Below, one piece after another: positions 33,254 through 36,711 of a stretch of DNA of 36,711 nucleotides. Both the position numbers and the translations under genes were made by a program. The DNA is taken from positions 1 through 36,711 of the forward strand of contig JAVEYH010000020.1 in the NCBI GenBank assembly GCA_034003585.1, given 5' to 3'. The notes below the pieces were generated by a model, which saw only the letters and a list, made by a program, of their open reading frames with translations, was not told where the DNA came from and did no database searches. Origin of the DNA: JAPXSY01 sp034003585. GTDB lineage: Bacteria; Verrucomicrobiota; Kiritimatiellia; RFP12; UBA1067. The first letter of the stretch is position 1; the number at the start of each line of letters is the position of its first letter.

Positions 33254-34576
33254 ATGAAAACAAAAGTGATGGTTTGCTGGTTATCCTTCTGCGCCGTATG
33301 GGGCGCCCTGGCTCAGGACCCGTCCATCAGCAGCATGACGGTCCGGCAGCGGTGGCCGTGGAGCCGTCTTGTGGATATCGATTACGTGCTCACGGCGCCG
33401 GTGGGAAAACGGTATGATGTCCAGATCCAGCTTTATAACGGCGACACGCCGCTGACGGTTACCGAGGCGGCGTTCGAAGGCGATGTCTTCGGCGTGACGG
33501 AGGGCGCGAGACGGATCGTCCTCGACCCCTCGAAAATCGTGAACGCGAACGGTTCGCTTCTCACGCAGTTCAGAGTTCAGCTTGACTTGACGGAGCCGGA
33601 TCTGTATCTGATTGCCGATTTGGCGACGGGTCAGACATCGAAAGTGTTCGGCGCGGATTTGGAGTCGGGCGCGTACGGTGCGATTGTGACGAACCTGGTG
33701 CACGGCTATCCGACGCTCGCCTGGACGGGCGTCACGAATGACCCGGTCTACAAAACGACCAAAATGGTGTTCCGGCGGGTGCCCAAAGGGACCTTCCCGA
33801 TGGGGATCGGCGGAGGGCAATTCACCAACCAGGTGGCCATCTCCAAAGATTTCTACATGGCGGTGTTTGAGACGACGCAAGGGCAATGGAAGAGCATCAC
33901 CGGCTCATACGACACGTATTTCATGTATAAAAAAGCGGACATCCGGGATTACCGGCCGATGGATTATTCGGCGTACGATTATGTCCGGGGTTCGGTTGCC
34001 CAGGGGATCAACTGGCCTTCGAGCGGCACGAATGTGCTGGCGGGCGGATTCATCGGCAAGGCCCGGGCCAAAATCGGCGATCAACTCGTTCTGGACATGC
34101 CGACCGAGGCGCAATGGGAGTATGCGTGCCGGGCGGGGACGGAGACGGTTTTCAACGATGGCGATCCCGCCGCGAACGTCATTGCGCCCAACCACCTGAC
34201 CAACCAGTGGTTGAACGCGCTGGGGCGCTATAAATGGGACGGCGGCGCCATCTGGAACGGGACCACCTGGGCGCAGCCGGACTTTGCCACGGCCGAGGCG
34301 GATGAGGGCAACGCGCCGGTTGGCCTGTACGCGCCCAACCCGTGGGGACTCTATGACATGCATGGGAACGCCGCCGAGTTCTGCCTGGATTGGTATACCG
34401 CTCTGCCGGCCGGCAAAGACGATCCCATCGGCCCGGACACGGGTACCGCGCGGTGTGTCCGCGGCGGGCATTGGTGGGTTGCGGCAAATGAATGCACGGC
34501 TTTTAAACGCAGTTCGGCGGTGCCCGATCAACGCTACTGGTATGCCGTGCGGTTTACCGCCCCCGTCTCCCGGTAG
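33254..34576 (+). CDS. Secreted SUMF1/FGE-fold protein with N-terminal beta domain
   Basis: A 440-residue exported protein. ATG 33254 follows AGGGAAG and begins a signal peptide (MKTKVMVCWLSFCAVWGALA). Residues about 20-145 are a beta domain (MTVRQRWPWSRLVDIDYVL). Residues about 180-437 are a formylglycine-generating-enzyme-like fold: RRVPKGTFPMG, MAVFETTQGQWKSITGS, LDMPTEAQWEYACRAGTET, NPWGLYDMHGNAAEFCLDWY and RCVRGGHWW. The paired active-site cysteines of true FGE (CxxxxC near the C-terminus) are not seen in that arrangement; only Cys in AANECTAFKRSS is present. It is therefore likely a binding or structural protein rather than a sulfatase activator, and no sulfatase gene is in the window. 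It lies between the unknown secreted protein and a DUF4091-like gene. Confidence 0.85.
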   Translation: MKTKVMVCWLSFCAVWGALAQDPSISSMTVRQRWPWSRLVDIDYVLTAPVGKRYDVQIQLYNGDTPLTVTEAAFEGDVFGVTEGARRIVLDPSKIVNANGSLLTQFRVQLDLTEPDLYLIADLATGQTSKVFGADLESGAYGAIVTNLVHGYPTLAWTGVTNDPVYKTTKMVFRRVPKGTFPMGIGGGQFTNQVAISKDFYMAVFETTQGQWKSITGSYDTYFMYKKADIRDYRPMDYSAYDYVRGSVAQGINWPSSGTNVLAGGFIGKARAKIGDQLVLDMPTEAQWEYACRAGTETVFNDGDPAANVIAPNHLTNQWLNALGRYKWDGGAIWNGTTWAQPDFATAEADEGNAPVGLYAPNPWGLYDMHGNAAEFCLDWYTALPAGKDDPIGPDTGTARCVRGGHWWVAANECTAFKRSSAVPDQRYWYAVRFTAPVSR

Positions 34577-34596
34577 TCGTGTGCGGCAGGAACCTT

Positions 34597-36441
34597 ATGC
34601 AAAAACAGGCTCTTCTTCTGGCACTTGCCCTGTGCCGGGCGGGTGCGTTTGCCGATCCGGTCACGCCAACCCTCCTGACGGTGGCGCAGGGTTACCGGCA
34701 TACGGTCCATGCGGTGTATCCGGCCGAAAAAATCAAAAGCGACGTCGTCCCGCCGGTCACGCCGGTTCAAGAGCTGCGGCTTGTCGCCGCGCAGAATGAG
34801 ATCGAGCCCTTCCTTTTGCTGGTGAGCGCGCAGACGCCGTTTCGGGATGTCGAGGTCGTGCCCGGTGTGCTGACGGGGGAGGCGGGAGACCTCATCCCGC
34901 CGGACAAGGTGACGGTATACCGTGTCGGGTTTGTGCATCTTGACCAACCCAGCGGCACCGGAATGAAAAACCGGTTGCCCTATCGGACGGGAACGGGGGC
35001 ATACCCGGATCCGCTTGTCAGGGGAAAGGGGCGGGTTCGCCCAGGCCGGAATCTGCAGTTCTGGGTTTCCGTGCGCGTGCCGGAGGGGATCCGGCCCGGA
35101 CGGTATCGGGGTGAGGTCAGGGTGCGTTTCCGCCGGGAAGGGTGGATGCCGAAAGACCGGGCATCGGAAAACAAGATCCCCCTGTCCGTCACGGTCCGCC
35201 CCTTTGCCCTTCCCAGCAACCCCCTGCGGAACATCGGCGTGGCCGCAACCCGGGACCTCCCGGAATGGCTGCGGCGGGAGGATGTCCTGCAGGCGCTGCG
35301 TCAGAACTTTGTCGAGCATGGCCATGTGCCCGACCCGTTGCCCTCCCCGGTCGTGTCGAGAACCAAGCAGGGGCAATGGCGGATCGATTCCGCCGCATGG
35401 GAGAACGCCGCCGCCGAACTGCTGGATCGGCGCGGGCTTCCGTTTCTGATGCTGCCGGTTTTCTCGGACCGCAGGGACGGGCAGATGCAGGGCGTTTACT
35501 TCTTATACCATTACCCGATGGTTACGCGGCAACGCTGGTTCGGCGAAGTCATCTGCGAGGCGAACGGGGAGCTTGCGGCCGGGTTCCGGGAAGGGTTCGG
35601 GGCCTATCTCCAGCACATGGCGGCGATTGTCCGCAAGCGGGGGTGGGCGGGCAAACTCTTCCTCACCACCATGGACGAGCCGTACACGTATCACGCCTCA
35701 TCCCCTGAAGACCGCAAGCTCGACACCCCGGAAAACAACTATCGGGTCGTCCGGAACTTTGTCGGGTTTGTGCGGAGGGCGGCGCCGGAATTCAAGACCT
35801 TTATCACGGCGGACCCGTGTGACGGGCTCAACGGGCACATCGATTGCTGGTGCCTTCGGAACCTGATCCATGCGGAAAAAGCGAAAGAGCGGGCCGAACG
35901 GTATCACGAGCAATTTCTCTTTTGCGAAAACTACCGGCACTTCATCGATTTTCCCGCCATCAGCACCCGGAGCATGGGGTGGTTGGCCTGGCGGATCGGG
36001 GCCAAAGGCTGGCTGACCTACGAAACGCTGGGTCAATTCACGCATGCGTGGGAGGAGCCCGTGTACAGTTATCCGATTTATTCCGGGCCGATCGTTTGGG
36101 GTATGGGACAGTTTTTTTATCCCGATATCCAGGGCGCGGGGGGGATCGCCGGGAGCATCCGGTGGGAAATGATGCGCGAGGGATGCGAAGATTACGGGTA
36201 TGTGACGCTGCTCGACCGTCACATTCAGCGCCTGTCCGGCCAAACGGGGGCAACCGGGGAGCGGGTCAGGGAAGCGGCCGGTCTGATTCAGGAAGCCTCT
36301 CAAACGCTGGCCGGTTTTCCGGGTGACCGGAAAACGGTGCCGGACGGGGAATACGGAATGGCGCAATGCAATTCCGTCGCGCACCGGTTCCGCGAACGGA
36401 TCGGCGATTGGATCGAGATTCTTCAGGACGTTCAGGAGTGA
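34597..36441 (+). CDS. Secreted DUF4091/GH123-like putative glycoside hydrolase
   Basis: A 614-residue exported protein. ATG 34597 with GGCAGGAA upstream starts a signal peptide (MQKQALLLALALCRAGAFA); the in-frame GTG at 34579 is less likely. An N-terminal beta-sandwich (LRLVAAQNEIEPFLLLVSAQ, FWVSVRVPEGIRPGRYRGEV) leads to a TIM-barrel region. KLFLTTMDEPYTYH carries an Asp-Glu pair as in GH123 N-acetylgalactosaminidases, and WLAWRIGAKGWLTYETLGQF with SIRWEMMREGCEDYGYVTLL near the end is the DUF4091 signature. The Asp-Glu pair is the probable catalytic site (substrate-assisted mechanism), by family analogy. A galactosamine-containing glycan is a possible substrate. It starts 20 bases after the SUMF1 gene, so it ends the sigma-factor run. 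Confidence 0.8.
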   Translation: MQKQALLLALALCRAGAFADPVTPTLLTVAQGYRHTVHAVYPAEKIKSDVVPPVTPVQELRLVAAQNEIEPFLLLVSAQTPFRDVEVVPGVLTGEAGDLIPPDKVTVYRVGFVHLDQPSGTGMKNRLPYRTGTGAYPDPLVRGKGRVRPGRNLQFWVSVRVPEGIRPGRYRGEVRVRFRREGWMPKDRASENKIPLSVTVRPFALPSNPLRNIGVAATRDLPEWLRREDVLQALRQNFVEHGHVPDPLPSPVVSRTKQGQWRIDSAAWENAAAELLDRRGLPFLMLPVFSDRRDGQMQGVYFLYHYPMVTRQRWFGEVICEANGELAAGFREGFGAYLQHMAAIVRKRGWAGKLFLTTMDEPYTYHASSPEDRKLDTPENNYRVVRNFVGFVRRAAPEFKTFITADPCDGLNGHIDCWCLRNLIHAEKAKERAERYHEQFLFCENYRHFIDFPAISTRSMGWLAWRIGAKGWLTYETLGQFTHAWEEPVYSYPIYSGPIVWGMGQFFYPDIQGAGGIAGSIRWEMMREGCEDYGYVTLLDRHIQRLSGQTGATGERVREAAGLIQEASQTLAGFPGDRKTVPDGEYGMAQCNSVAHRFRERIGDWIEILQDVQE

Positions 36442-36561
36442 CGGAAATCAAGCGCTCGCCGCCGTTTCCGGAATGTACGCGCACCGGTCCGCCCGCGCGA
36501 CGGCGAACGGCTCGCGGTGCCGCACTTCTAAGGGTGACCGGCTTGGCTGCCTGCTTCTGTC

Positions 36562-36584
36562 GTCCGCCCCCCGCTGGGGAGGAC
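36562..36584. other. Small GC-rich hairpin after the last gene
   Basis: GTCCGCCCC and GGGGAGGAC pair with one G-A mismatch around a 5-base loop, about 120 bases after the DUF4091-like stop. No T-run follows. The surrounding 36442-36606 stretch holds no supported gene. Confidence 0.3.
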
Positions 36585-36606
36585 AAAAACGAAGGGGCAA
36601 CTTTTG

Positions 36607-36674
36607 AACCGCGAATCACGCGAATGTACGCGAATGGTCTGGAGTTATTCGTGAAATTCGCGAGATTCGTGGTT
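36607..36674. repeat. Interspersed inverted repeat of CGCGAAT-type heptamers
   Basis: The left arm (36607-36635) begins AACCGCGAATCACGCGAAT and the right arm (36647-36674) ends GCGAGATTCGTGGTT; they pair imperfectly around an 11-base centre. Each arm is built from CGCGAAT/ATTCGYG heptamers spaced by 2-3 bases. This kind of AACCNCGAAT...ATTCGNGGTT palindrome occurs as an intergenic repeat in many environmental genomes. Function is unknown. Confidence 0.65.
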
Positions 36675-36711
36675 AGGTGCGGGTCCGTTTCCGAACCGTT
36701 CCAGCCTTATT

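Noticed and set aside
33254..34576. Diversity-generating retroelement target protein
   Set aside because: The SUMF1/C-type lectin fold and C-terminal RGG-W motif resemble DGR variable proteins, but no reverse transcriptase or template repeat was seen nearby.

Overview
The window is GC-rich bacterial DNA, most like a member of the PVC group, probably Kiritimatiellota or a related Verrucomicrobiota/Lentisphaerae lineage. That placement is inferred from the gene families: an autotransporter-type beta-strand-repeat protein, a PVC-style ECF sigma factor with a FecR-like partner, a secreted SUMF1-fold protein, a DUF4091/GH123-like protein and GDSL hydrolase/beta-propeller proteins. No rRNA, tRNA, CRISPR array or transposase was seen.

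Region 1 (146-14053, plus strand) is a tight five-gene run of exported proteins: a right-handed beta-helix protein, a 1494-aa PATR-repeat protein, a beta-propeller protein, a GH2-like protein whose usual acid/base Glu is replaced by His, and an SGNH hydrolase fused to a second copy of the propeller. It reads as a polysaccharide-handling locus. A cloverleaf-like palindromic element (14162-14225) separates it from a convergent, apparently intact GH2 glycosidase (17125-14261).

Region 2 (17409-19885, plus strand) holds a UxaE-type tagaturonate epimerase followed by a two-gene CHR-family transporter. The epimerase suggests uronate catabolism, which would fit the upstream polysaccharide genes.

Region 3 (26964-19808, minus strand) is a compact run of six genes: agmatinase-like ureohydrolase, Uup-like ABC-F ATPase, KtrB, an O-acetylhomoserine sulfhydrylase-like enzyme, KtrA and a radical SAM protein. 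The last gene overlaps the 3' end of the CHR transporter tail to tail. Region 4 (27246-29527, plus strand) is divergent from it: a second MetY-like enzyme overlapping a CysK cysteine synthase, with a good sigma-70-type promoter. A perfect 13-bp hairpin lies between the two divergent promoters. Then comes gap (29759-30781), with its own promoter and a strong intrinsic terminator.

Region 5 (30904-36441, plus strand) is an ECF sigma factor, a FecR-like anti-sigma protein whose frame runs without a stop into what looks like a separate secreted protein with its own Shine-Dalgarno and signal peptide, a secreted SUMF1-fold protein, and a DUF4091/GH123-like putative glycosidase. It may be a signalling-controlled surface or glycan locus and is the least conventional part of the window. 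The last 270 bases are non-coding and carry an interspersed inverted repeat. Most of the very long opposite-strand reading frames are GC-rich shadows of these genes.
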